From UBA5314 sp040217815 (lineage in GTDB: Bacteria > Bacillota > Syntrophomonadia > Syntrophomonadales > Syntrophomonadaceae), in the NCBI GenBank assembly GCA_040217815.1, contig JBEHWI010000005.1, forward strand, positions 1 through 64,000: a stretch of 64,000 nt of DNA, given 5' to 3'. Made by a program: the position numbers and the translations under genes. Of the stretch, positions 25,394 through 33,485 are shown piece after piece. Under the pieces are notes generated by a model. The model made no database searches. It was not told the origin of the DNA and saw only the letters and a program-made list of their open reading frames with translations. The first letter of the stretch is position 1. Every line of letters starts with the position of its first letter.

Positions 25394-27757
25394 ATGATAG
25401 TCCGTCTGGATGAGCAGGTTGAAGAAATAACCCTGGGTCTTCCCCCCGATGTGAGCGAGGAATGGAAAGCAGGCATGCAAAATACTATCAGTACTGTCCC
25501 TGGAGTGAAGGACCTTATTCTTTATGCCGACGACAACTCGATGAAGATTATATTCAATCCGCTTTTCACTTCCACCCAGGAGATCTTTGAAGCTGCCCAG
25601 GGATATGAACCGGTTATCGAACCATCACCTGCTGAACTTGACCCCGAACCGCAGATCAGTGTATTCCGGCTGGAGGGTCTGGATTGCGCCGATTGCGCTG
25701 CCCATCTGGAAAAAAGAATTAGTGTGCTTCCCGGGGTGAGTGAAGTAAAAGTAAATTATGGGGCTGCTAAAATGCAGATTAAATATGAGGGTCCACCGGA
25801 AAGGATTATTCAAGCGGTGCGCGGCATGGGTTATACGGCCCGTCCCTACGATGCTCCTGTGCAAGAAGATCGCTTCTCATTCTGGCGCAGCAATCGCTAT
25901 GCCCGTTCAACCATTATCAGCGCCGCCTTTCTGCTGACTGCTGCACTTTTGCAATCTCTGGGCGCCCCGGCCCTGCCCACCAAAATTGTATATTTTATGG
26001 GCATCATCGCCGGAGCCTATCTCCCCGCCCGAATGGGCTTGACCGTGCTGTGGAACACCTATGAGCTGGATATGAACATCCTTATGACCCTGGCTTCGAT
26101 CGGTGCGGTGGCTATAGGCCAGTATCAGGAAGGAGCGGTGGTGGTGTTCCTGTTCGCCCTGGGCAACACCCTGCAGGCCTACACTATGGATAAGACCCGC
26201 AATTCGATCCGATCTCTGATGCAATTGAGTCCTGATGAAGCCCTGGTGCGCCGCAATGGAAACGAACTTAATATCTCGACCCGGGATATTAAGATTGATG
26301 ACATCGTCATAGTCCGACCAGGTGAGCGCATCCCCATGGACGGGCAGGTGGTGAGCGGCAGCAGCGCCGTCGATCAATCAGCCATAACCGGTGAATCCAT
26401 TCCAGTGGATAAAAACGTGGGGGATCATGTGTTTGCCGGAACTCTTAATACCTTCGGTGCCTTAGAGGTGAAAGTGAACCGTCTGGTTTCTGACACCACC
26501 CTGCATCGCATTATCCATATGGTGGAGGAGGCCCAGGCTCAGAAGGCTCCTTCCCAGCAGTTTGTTGACCGTTTTTCGCGCTTCTATACACCCGGGGTTA
26601 TCACCGCCGCCATCCTGGTGGCAACCATCCCCACCCTGGTACTGGGGCAGTCCTTCCACAAATGGTTTTATGAGGCCCTGGGTATGCTGCTGGTAGCCTG
26701 CCCCTGTGCCCTGGTCATATCAACACCGGTTTCTATCGTATCGGCCATAGGCAACGCCGCACGCAACGGGGTTTTAATCAAAGGTGGTGCCCACCTGGAG
26801 GAAAGCGGGCAGCTTTCGGTAGTGGTATTCGACAAGACCGGCACCCTGACCGTTGGCCAACCGATAGTGAGCCATGTCTCTACCCTGGAGCCCGAGCAGG
26901 AAGAAGAATTCATAAAAATCGCCGCAGCCATTGAATCCCGCTCTGAGCACCCCCTGGCCAGAAGCATTGTCCAGTACTGTATAAGCCGGGATTACGAATA
27001 TCCCGCGGTGGAGGATTTTAAAGCCTACGGCGGTCTGGGAGCGCGGGGAAAAGTTGAGGAGCAAACTTACTATATAGGGAGCCCACGGTTCATGGCCGGC
27101 CAGGGTTATCCGGTTAATAAATACCTGATTTCGATTAACGAACTGGAATCCGAGGGGAAGACGGTTGTTTTTATGGCCACTACCAGGCATATACTTGGTT
27201 GGATAGCTATATCCGACCAGCTTCGCCCCCATGTGGATGAAGCGCTCGCTTCCCTGAAAAAAGCAGGCATCGAGAAAACCATCATGCTCACCGGAGACAA
27301 CCGGGCAGCAGCGGCGGCTATTGCCCATCAGGCCAATATCGATGAATATCGCGCCCAGTTGCTTCCCGAAGACAAGGTGCATGAAGTACGCAAACTGATA
27401 CAGCGCTATAAGAAAGTTGCCATGGTGGGAGACGGCATCAATGATACACCGGCTCTGGCGGCATCTACCGTGGGAATCGCCATGGGGGTGGCGGGTAGTG
27501 ACGCGGCTTTGGAAACCGCCGATATTACTCTGATGGCCGATGATCTCTCCAAATTGGCCTTTACCATCCGCCTGGGACGGCGTACCCTGCAGATCATCCG
27601 GCAAAATGTAGCCCTTTCGCTGGTGATAAAAGCGGCCATTCTCCTACTGGTTATTCCCGGATGGTTGACCCTCTGGCTGGCGGTTGTTGGAGATATGGGG
27701 ACATCCCTGCTGGTCACAATTAATGGTATGCGTCTTTTAAGAAAACCAAAAGCCTAA
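25394..27757 (+). CDS. cadA: P1B-type heavy-metal efflux ATPase (Cd/Zn/Pb type)
   Basis: 787 residues. An N-terminal ferredoxin-like segment (1-75) has no CxxC. It is followed by a true heavy-metal domain with GLDCADCAAHLE (about 95-160). Then come eight-helix P1B features: GESIPVDK, the ion-binding CPC in VACPCALVIS (about 436), DKTGTLT (phosphorylated Asp, about 479), SEHPLA, and MVGDGINDTPALA (about 679). The CPC motif and the CadC regulator point to Zn/Cd/Pb export. Cotranscribed with cadC. No terminator is visible between it and the small Cys-rich genes downstream. Confidence 0.93.
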   Translation: MIVRLDEQVEEITLGLPPDVSEEWKAGMQNTISTVPGVKDLILYADDNSMKIIFNPLFTSTQEIFEAAQGYEPVIEPSPAELDPEPQISVFRLEGLDCADCAAHLEKRISVLPGVSEVKVNYGAAKMQIKYEGPPERIIQAVRGMGYTARPYDAPVQEDRFSFWRSNRYARSTIISAAFLLTAALLQSLGAPALPTKIVYFMGIIAGAYLPARMGLTVLWNTYELDMNILMTLASIGAVAIGQYQEGAVVVFLFALGNTLQAYTMDKTRNSIRSLMQLSPDEALVRRNGNELNISTRDIKIDDIVIVRPGERIPMDGQVVSGSSAVDQSAITGESIPVDKNVGDHVFAGTLNTFGALEVKVNRLVSDTTLHRIIHMVEEAQAQKAPSQQFVDRFSRFYTPGVITAAILVATIPTLVLGQSFHKWFYEALGMLLVACPCALVISTPVSIVSAIGNAARNGVLIKGGAHLEESGQLSVVVFDKTGTLTVGQPIVSHVSTLEPEQEEEFIKIAAAIESRSEHPLARSIVQYCISRDYEYPAVEDFKAYGGLGARGKVEEQTYYIGSPRFMAGQGYPVNKYLISINELESEGKTVVFMATTRHILGWIAISDQLRPHVDEALASLKKAGIEKTIMLTGDNRAAAAAIAHQANIDEYRAQLLPEDKVHEVRKLIQRYKKVAMVGDGINDTPALAASTVGIAMGVAGSDAALETADITLMADDLSKLAFTIRLGRRTLQIIRQNVALSLVIKAAILLLVIPGWLTLWLAVVGDMGTSLLVTINGMRLLRKPKA

Positions 27758-27842
27758 ATTGTATTTCTCCACCATCTTCCTTTGTAACCTTTTATTTCCT
27801 ATAAGAATATGGTACAGGGAAACCAAAAAGGGAGGGTTGCAA

Positions 27843-27938
27843 ATGGCTTGTGGAAGAAAGTACCTCTATCCTGGACAGTGCTACTGTGTTTACTGTTCCT
27901 CACCCCCCGCCACCATCCGGCGGCGTAGAGGCCGTTAA
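27843..27938 (+). CDS. Cys-rich micropeptide 1 (31 aa)
   Basis: An ATG preceded by AAGGGAGGG (6-base spacing) opens a 31-residue frame. It begins MACGRKYLYPGQCYCVYC and ends in an Arg-rich tail (RRRRGR). Cysteines at 3, 13, 15 and 18 form C-x9-C-x-C-x2-C. It is nearly identical through residue 18 to the peptide 105 bases downstream, with mostly silent or conservative differences. It lies 85 bases after cadA on the same strand. No family is recognised; metal binding is inferred from the thiols and the context. Confidence 0.7.
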   Translation: MACGRKYLYPGQCYCVYCSSPPATIRRRRGR

Positions 27939-28042
27939 TGGTGTCTACCCTTATACTAGGCTAGATAACTCATTAACATGCCACTTCAATTCTCAAACGC
28001 ATTTTTTCTCTCAGGTATTCAGGAGTAAGAGGAGGCAAAATA

Positions 28043-28135
28043 ATGGCTTGCGGAAAGAAGTATATCTATCCTGGACAGTGCTACTGCGTTTACTGCCGCT
28101 CCCATAACAGCAGCAGCCCACGCAGAGGACGCTAA
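28043..28135 (+). CDS. Cys-rich micropeptide 2 (30 aa), paralogue of the preceding one
   Basis: An ATG with AGAGGAGG at 7-base spacing opens a 30-residue frame, MACGKKYIYPGQCYCVYC followed by a Ser/Arg tail ending RRGR. The four cysteines are at the same places as in micropeptide 1. Between the copies the shared 18 residues differ only R/K and L/I, while third positions vary (TGT/TGC, TAC/TAT), a sign of selection on protein. The terminator follows 20 bases after the stop. Function unknown. Confidence 0.72.
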   Translation: MACGKKYIYPGQCYCVYCRSHNSSSPRRGR

Positions 28136-28155
28136 TCGCAAATAGAAAAATGCTA

Positions 28156-28185
28156 TGAGAACCCCGGTTTTAACCGGGGTTCTCA
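28156..28185. terminator. Terminator after the Cys-rich peptides
   Basis: A perfect 14-base-pair stem, TGAGAACCCCGGTT with AACCGGGGTTCTCA, has a two-base loop. It is followed by CATTTTCATACTTTTT on the plus strand. It closes the cadC-cadA-micropeptide unit and lies 30 bases beyond the convergent gene stopping at 28215, so it may serve both. Confidence 0.85.
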
Positions 28186-28214
28186 CATTTTCATACTTTT
28201 TCCTGCTTAGCTGA

Positions 28215-28601
28215 TCATTGACCGCAGCCGCCTCCGCAACTGCTGCAATCGGAATCTCCACAGGAGCCCCCGGAAAGGGCCTGGTTGATGGAAAAATAGA
28301 CGGCTTGCATCAGGTTATCCAATTTTTCCTGGGCATCCATAAGGTCCTTTATTACCGCATTAGCCTGCAACTGCTGCCCCATGATGTCGAAATGGTTTTC
28401 CTCGTCGGGATTGATGTTGATTCCGTCTTCCATTTTGTGCTGCAGCTTCATGCGCGCATCCTGATAACGCATCAGCAGATCATAGGCATCTTTGTCCATC
28501 ATTAAACGGTTCTGGGCGGCCTGAATGCCGTCTATAACCTCTGACTGGGCAATAGCTTCACCCAGTTCATGGGCCATTCTGATAATTTCTTCCGTTGTCA
28601 T
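28215..28601 (-). CDS. YlbF/YmcA (RicA/RicF) family protein with Cys-rich tail
   Basis: 128 residues, mainly helical (DUF964 type), ending in GGSCGDSDCSSCGGGCGQ with four cysteines. In Bacillus the YlbF-YmcA-YaaT complex binds [4Fe-4S] clusters through C-terminal cysteines and affects RNA processing and development. The gene lies directly downstream of miaB, the position of ymcA in Bacillus (miaB-ymcA-cotE-mutS), supporting a RicA assignment. The ATG has AGGAGGG upstream. Confidence 0.82.
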   Translation of the reverse strand: MTTEEIIRMAHELGEAIAQSEVIDGIQAAQNRLMMDKDAYDLLMRYQDARMKLQHKMEDGININPDEENHFDIMGQQLQANAVIKDLMDAQEKLDNLMQAVYFSINQALSGGSCGDSDCSSCGGGCGQ

Positions 28602-28638
28602 TATAGCACCCTCCTAATTTGAAACATTAAAATGGGAA

Positions 28639-29964
28639 TTACTGCAACTCCCCAAACATCGAAAAAGTCTTGGCCTCAGTAATTGTCACCTGCGCTATCC
28701 GGCAGATTAAATCCCGAGGTCCTTCAAAGATGACAATCCGGTTGGTGCGGGTTCTGGAAGTCAATTTTTCCGGATTGGTTTTACTCGGCCCCTCCACCAA
28801 AACCTCCACCTTCTGCCCTTCCAATTCCCGGTTGAGGTCGCTGGCGATTTTATACTGGATATGGTTCAGGCGCAGTAAACGGCTGCGTTTTTCATCAAGG
28901 CTGATCATCTCTTCCATTTCGGCCGCCCTGGTGCCGCTTCGTTTAGAATACATAAAGGTGAAGGCCGCGTCAAATCTTACCTTCTGCACCATATCCAGGG
29001 TGTCCAAAAAATCCTGCTCACTTTCACCGGGAAAGCCCACTATTAAGTCAGTGGTAATGGCCACTCCCGGTATCCGGCTGCGCAGCATCTGGCTCAATTC
29101 TAAGTAGTGCTCTTTAGTATATGATCGGTTCATGGCTTTCAGAACTGCATTGCTGCCTGCCTGCAGAGGCACGTGGACATGCTCACATACCTTGTCCAGG
29201 TCGGCGATAGCACCGATTAATTTTTCCGACATATCTTTGGGATGAGAGGTGGTAAAGCGAATCCGTTTGATTCCACTGACGCCGTTTACCTGTTCCAACA
29301 GGTCGGCAAAATCAACCGACTCTTTAAGACCTCGCCCATAGGAATTTACATTCTGGCCCAACAGGGTTATTTCCACATAGCCCTGGTCCGCCAGCTGGCG
29401 AACCTCTTCCATGATATCATAAGGTCTGCGGCTTCTCTCCCGGCCCCTGGTGTAAGGAACTATACAATAGCTGCAGTAGTTGTCACAACCGTACATGATG
29501 TTTACAAAGCCGCTCAATCCCGGCTTGCGCACTACGGGCAGGCTTTCTACTATCTCTCCTTCTTGGTCCCACACCCGGTATACCGCTTGCTGACCTATAG
29601 CGGCTTCCTCAACCAACAGCGGCAGCTCGTGGATATTGTGCGTACCGAAAACTACATCCACACCTTGCTTGCGCAAGTTAACCCTTATTTCGGGAAGCTG
29701 AGCCATGCACCCCCCCAGAGCCACCAGCATGTCCGGATGGTGTTTTTTTAGCTTCTTAAGCTCACCGAGTTTGCCAAACACCTTGTTTTCTGCCGAATGA
29801 CGAACACTGCAGGTATTCAACACCACCAGCCCGGCCTCTTCAAGCTTCGGGCTGGGCCGGTATCCAGCCGCTTCAAGCAGCCCGGCGATTGTCTCCGAGT
29901 CGCGAACGTTCATCTGACATCCATATGATTGTAAATAGTAGGTTTTGCTTGCTTTTTCGCCCAT
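28639..29964 (-). CDS. miaB: tRNA-2-methylthio-N6-dimethylallyladenosine synthase
   Basis: 441 residues. The N-terminal MTTase domain has YGCQMN, NTCSVR and GGCMAQ, whose three cysteines bind one cluster. The radical SAM motif CDNYCSYC binds the second, and a TRAM domain is at the C-terminus (about 375-438). MiaB methylthiolates i6A37 made by MiaA. The ATG has AAGAGGA upstream. It is followed on the same strand by the ymcA-type gene. Confidence 0.96.
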   Translation of the reverse strand: MGEKASKTYYLQSYGCQMNVRDSETIAGLLEAAGYRPSPKLEEAGLVVLNTCSVRHSAENKVFGKLGELKKLKKHHPDMLVALGGCMAQLPEIRVNLRKQGVDVVFGTHNIHELPLLVEEAAIGQQAVYRVWDQEGEIVESLPVVRKPGLSGFVNIMYGCDNYCSYCIVPYTRGRERSRRPYDIMEEVRQLADQGYVEITLLGQNVNSYGRGLKESVDFADLLEQVNGVSGIKRIRFTTSHPKDMSEKLIGAIADLDKVCEHVHVPLQAGSNAVLKAMNRSYTKEHYLELSQMLRSRIPGVAITTDLIVGFPGESEQDFLDTLDMVQKVRFDAAFTFMYSKRSGTRAAEMEEMISLDEKRSRLLRLNHIQYKIASDLNRELEGQKVEVLVEGPSKTNPEKLTSRTRTNRIVIFEGPRDLICRIAQVTITEAKTFSMFGELQ

Positions 29965-30111
29965 GTTGTCCTCTTGAGTTTTACACCTTTGCGTTCATTT
30001 AATATCCCTATGAAATATATGGTATTTATCATTCTTGTCTGGCGTCTGTTGCTCTGTCCATACCAATACTCTCCGGGTTAACCTTCTTTAATACTTGCCC
30101 ATCGCCCCAAA

Positions 30112-30156
30112 GAAAAAACCTCCTTCTACACCAATGAGTAGGTGGAGGTTCCTTTT
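30112..30156 (-). terminator. Terminator of the UGA-containing thioredoxin-like gene
   Basis: On the minus strand AACCTCC pairs with GGAGGTT, with inner CTAC/GTAG pairs, followed by TTTTTTC. It lies about 40 bases after the stop codon at 30197. Confidence 0.7.
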
Positions 30157-30196
30157 TAAATCAACCGTTGGGCTATTCTAAAGTTCAAAACCAGGT

Positions 30197-30547
30197 CTAG
30201 CCCAGCATTTCATTGATAGAAGTCTTTATATCGTCGCTCAATATGCCGCCGGCAAACTTGGGTTGTCCGTTTATCAAGGTAATAGGATAGGGATAGCCCA
30301 TTTGCAGGACCCGTCCGATCACCGGATATTTATCAAGGCCTTCCTTATCAACATCAACAAATTTTACTTCTACTTTATCCCCGAAACTGGCAGTAAGTTC
30401 TCCGGACAATTTCTGGGTTTCCTGCTCCCAATCATTAGCTGATCCACAGCTGTCGGCCACCGAGCAGCCGCTGCAGCTTCAGCCCCCACCTTGCGGCTGA
30501 GTTCCCTGCAGGATCTCTACCAGCACCTTTTCAATTTTGTCTGCCAT
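30197..30547 (-). CDS. Thioredoxin-fold selenoprotein candidate (in-frame UGA read as Sec)
   Basis: 116 residues if UGA at 30479-30481 is read as residue 23. The ATG at 30547 has AAGGAGG 7 bases upstream. The first 22 codons (MADKIEKVLVEILQGTQPQ...) run in frame through GGG-U-SCSGCSVADSC into a thioredoxin-like part with VEVKFVDVDKEGLDKYPVIG and YPYPITLINGQ. The only start after the UGA, a GTG, lacks a ribosome-binding site and would cut off the UxC/CxxC thiols. The Sec residue among cysteines suggests a redox or metal role. Alternatives: a nonsense mutation or read error. A hairpin follows the UGA. The family is not firmly named. Confidence 0.75.
30448..30478 (-). promoter_or_regulatory. Candidate bacterial SECIS hairpin
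   Basis: Directly after the UGA the mRNA can pair AGCUG with CAGCU and CGGC with GCCG around a loop of UGCUCGGUG, with a small internal bulge. Bacterial SECIS elements lie just downstream of the Sec codon and carry a G near the loop start. The loop here begins about 12-13 bases after UGA, slightly closer than usual. Not folded computationally. Confidence 0.45.
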
Positions 30548-30656
30548 AGTATTTCCTCCTTGTTCGGTCCTTGGAACACTTTGGTTCCATATATGGATGA
30601 TAACAATAAACCCGCTTGAAAACAACGACTGCCTTATGTTTTTTTAAAGTAAAATT

Positions 30657-30872
30657 CTATATTCGATCCAGGATTCCGGTATAGGTTTCCGTTTCCTTTA
30701 AATCTGAAAAACCTCTGGTAAGTCCTTTTTGAATTTTATCCAATAAGTCCTGAGATTCCTGGCACAGTCTTCTCTGCCGGGTAAATTCACAACCGCTGGC
30801 CAGTTCCCCCAGATCTTTATCCAGCTTTTCAATGTCCTCCAGTATGCTCTGCAAGCGGTGGCTGGTGTTCAC
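30657..30872 (-). CDS. Small helical hypothetical protein (71 aa)
   Basis: The GTG start at 30872 has GGAGGAG about 6 bases upstream. The product is strongly helical and charged, with heptad-like Leu/Ile spacing (LQSILEDIEKLDKDL...) suggesting a coiled coil, and two cysteines (about 28 and 37). No family is recognised. It stands alone on the minus strand. Confidence 0.6.
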   Translation of the reverse strand: MNTSHRLQSILEDIEKLDKDLGELASGCEFTRQRRLCQESQDLLDKIQKGLTRGFSDLKETETYTGILDRI

Positions 30873-31000
30873 TCCAACTCCTCCTTCTTCCTCAATGAGC
30901 TAAGGAACGTTTTTCAACGCATTTTATTCCCGGAAGCTTCTTTTACCTTAATCAAAATGAGTTAAAGAACCCTAACCCAAGTCATCCTAATTCATTTTGC

Positions 31001-31279
31001 TTAATGCGGCCGACTGTCATGGGAGTCTTCTTGCAGCAGCCAGTGTACCTTTTGGCAGATGTGGCACTTGCCAAGGCCGGCCTGAACTTTATCGTTCCTT
31101 TTCACCTCAAACATAGCTACCGGTTCGGTGGTATTTTCATGCTGGCAGGAAACCGGTTCCAACTCCCTATGAAATATTCCATGATATACCCAATCACCGG
31201 TATCTTTACTGCAGTTCAATACAGCCACCGCCGAGTCGTTTAACAACCATTCCGGTACACCAAGGTTCGCTTGTACCAT
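31001..31279 (-). CDS. Hypothetical Cys-containing protein (92 aa)
   Basis: The ATG at 31279 has GGAGGAG four bases upstream. The protein has single cysteines near 23 and 45 and a CHIC pair followed by His (KCHICQKVHW), which could form a zinc or haem-type site. The C-terminus is His/Asp rich. I do not recognise it. It ends against no obvious terminator. Confidence 0.55.
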   Translation of the reverse strand: MVQANLGVPEWLLNDSAVAVLNCSKDTGDWVYHGIFHRELEPVSCQHENTTEPVAMFEVKRNDKVQAGLGKCHICQKVHWLLQEDSHDSRPH

Positions 31280-31332
31280 ACTTCTCCTCCATTCAACACT
31301 TTTTATTTATGATGCCCCTTTTGGTAGATGCT

Positions 31333-31580
31333 AGTACTCTGTTAATCCTGATTCTGTGTATTGCTCGTCGAGGGAAATTTTTGGCGGCTCCTTGGCGTCC
31401 TGCCACCGCCGCATTAGCCCGTCCATGGGCGTCACGGCTCTTTGCCATCCTGGCACCACTAAACTAGCTCGTCCGTGGGCGTAGGTGGAATGAGTACTGG
31501 ACGTATTAAGATTGACGACAACGCAGTCATGCGAAAATTTACCCGACGACAATATATAGAATTAGGGTTAACAGAGTACT
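31333..31580. mobile_element. MITE-like element with about 50-base terminal inverted repeats
   Basis: The ends are AGTACTCTGTTAA (31333-31345) and its exact complement TTAACAGAGTACT (31568-31580). Similarity continues inward for about 50 bases with scattered mismatches (TATTG, CGTCG and AAATTT blocks match). The middle holds two imperfect direct copies of a segment ending in CGTCC(A/G)TGGGCGT. No transposase is encoded. Frames inside it are not convincing genes. Together with its flanks it explains the 403-base gap before the DUF362 gene. Confidence 0.6.
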
Positions 31581-31682
31581 GGATAAAGCATGATTATTGC
31601 CCATCCGAAGGAAGGGCTGTCTATGTTAAAATTGATCCATAACCGGAAAAGAGAAAGAAGAACCGGAGGAGGAGATACGAAA

Positions 31683-33428
31683 ATGCCTCAAGACCTGATT
31701 TTAAGAAAAGGCCGCCTTTCATCAAGCCTCACCAAAGAAATGCTCAAGCACGCGGATTCGGGTTATGCTGACTGGCGCCGGGCTTCCTGGCAAGACAACC
31801 CGTCGATCATGATTTTTAAGGCCTGGCGCGGCGGCGAAATGCTGGGCTGGCTGGTTTATGACGCCGGCCGCAGCACCATTGAAGAACTGATGATAAGTGA
31901 TGAAGCAGCGGAAAAAGATGTGCTTGATCAACTGGTCGGGCGAGAATCCCTGCTGGCAGTAGAACTGCCCGAGACCCGGGCTGAGCTCATCAAACGCCTG
32001 ATCGATTACGGTTTTCGACCCATCCAGCGCAGGTCTGGGCAGGGCTTCGAACTCGCCCGTCTCGAGCTTAGTTCCGCCGTTCTGCTCAATAAGCTGGCAG
32101 CCGGACTGCCCGCCACTTCTAAAAACTCTCCCGCCCGGGTAGTGATTGAACGGGTGGACGAAACCCAAAGTGATAAAGAGATTGCCCGCTCCCTAAAATT
32201 GCTCATAAAAAAACTGGGCGGTATCAGGCGCTATGTCAAACCGGGCCAAACCGTGGTTATCAAGCCCAATATCGTAAGCGACCACGGACTCAAGGACGGA
32301 GCTTACAATGGAGGGGTGGTAACCGATATCCGGTTGATTGTGGCACTTGTTGATATACTTCTTCCTGTAGCCGGCCAGATTATAATTGCTGAAGGTTCAT
32401 CTATCAATCGCAGTGAAACATCAAAATTGTTCAGTCTTTACGGCTACGACAAATTGGCGGAAACCGCAAACGGTAAAGTCAGGCTGGTCGATCTCAACAA
32501 CGATGAGCTAGTGGAAAAGGAAGTCCCCCGGGGAAAACGCATGTTTTCCCGCAAGATACCCGTTACCCTGGAACAGGCAGACGTTTTCATCAATGTTCCG
32601 GTAATGAAGATTCACTTTGCCGCCAGGGTATCCCTTTGTATCAAAAGCCTGCAGGGCACCGTGCCTCCCCTGGAAAAATATATGACCCACTTCTTTGGCC
32701 TGTGGCAAAACCTGGTCAATATTCACCATCTTTTAAAGCCCCAGTTGTGGATAATCGATGGAATAACCGCCCAGGAGGACTTTGGCCCCCTTTCCGGAAC
32801 ACCCAAACCCATGAACCTGCTGCTTGGGGGAACCAACCCGGTGGCTATTGACGCAGTATGCATGCGCATCATGGGCATGCGGCCGGAGGATTCACCTCCG
32901 GTTTGGCTGGCTCACCTGCAGGGCTTCGGCCCCATTGACCCGGCCGATATTGATATTGTTGGACCTTCCATCGAAGAACTGCGGGATGCTTTCATCCAGC
33001 CCCGGCTCAATTTGAGCAGCGGCCAGGAATTTATTATCCATGAAGGTAACGCCTGTCCGGGATGCCGCGGATATCTGCATTTCGGCCTGGCCAAACTGCG
33101 CAAGAGCGACCCCACAGCACCGGACCGTAAATTGATTGACCGGACCTTTACAAAAAAGGTTAACCTGTACCTGGGCCCCGAAACGGCTCATGATATAAAC
33201 CCTGATGAAACCAACCTCTTTATGGGACTCTGCCAGCAGCACCACGCCGCCGACGGGCTCCACATGCCCGGCTGCCCGCCTCATTCGGAAGTCATATTAA
33301 GCACTCTTTATTCCCTATTTCCGGATATCAAACGCCCCAACTACGCTGACAAAAGTGAAGAAGCCAAACTGGGAGAAATGCTGGACGAGATCCTGGCCAT
33401 GCTAAACAACGCCCAAACTGCACCATAA
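31683..33428 (+). CDS. DUF362 domain protein with N-terminal acetyltransferase-like region
   Basis: 581 residues from the ATG at 31683, which has GGAGGAGGAG 8 bases upstream. Residues about 1-125 resemble a degenerate GNAT-type domain (WRGGEMLGWLVYD, DYGFRPIQRR). Residues about 145-420 are the DUF362 fold (VKPGQTVVIKPNIVS, ADVFINVPVMKIH, LWIIDGITAQE, GTNPVAIDAVCMRIMG). A C-terminal part with CPGC and further Cys/His follows. DUF362 proteins often occur with ferredoxin domains and have no settled activity. The gene appears monocistronic. Confidence 0.8.
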   Translation: MPQDLILRKGRLSSSLTKEMLKHADSGYADWRRASWQDNPSIMIFKAWRGGEMLGWLVYDAGRSTIEELMISDEAAEKDVLDQLVGRESLLAVELPETRAELIKRLIDYGFRPIQRRSGQGFELARLELSSAVLLNKLAAGLPATSKNSPARVVIERVDETQSDKEIARSLKLLIKKLGGIRRYVKPGQTVVIKPNIVSDHGLKDGAYNGGVVTDIRLIVALVDILLPVAGQIIIAEGSSINRSETSKLFSLYGYDKLAETANGKVRLVDLNNDELVEKEVPRGKRMFSRKIPVTLEQADVFINVPVMKIHFAARVSLCIKSLQGTVPPLEKYMTHFFGLWQNLVNIHHLLKPQLWIIDGITAQEDFGPLSGTPKPMNLLLGGTNPVAIDAVCMRIMGMRPEDSPPVWLAHLQGFGPIDPADIDIVGPSIEELRDAFIQPRLNLSSGQEFIIHEGNACPGCRGYLHFGLAKLRKSDPTAPDRKLIDRTFTKKVNLYLGPETAHDINPDETNLFMGLCQQHHAADGLHMPGCPPHSEVILSTLYSLFPDIKRPNYADKSEEAKLGEMLDEILAMLNNAQTAP

Positions 33429-33485
33429 AAACCTGTGAGGATGATAGATAAATCCCCCCAGACCGCTATACCTGGTTGTTAAATA

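Noticed and set aside
31331..31552. Open frame of 73 codons on the minus strand
   Set aside because: It lies wholly inside the inverted-repeat element, has no good ribosome-binding site and no protein-like composition.
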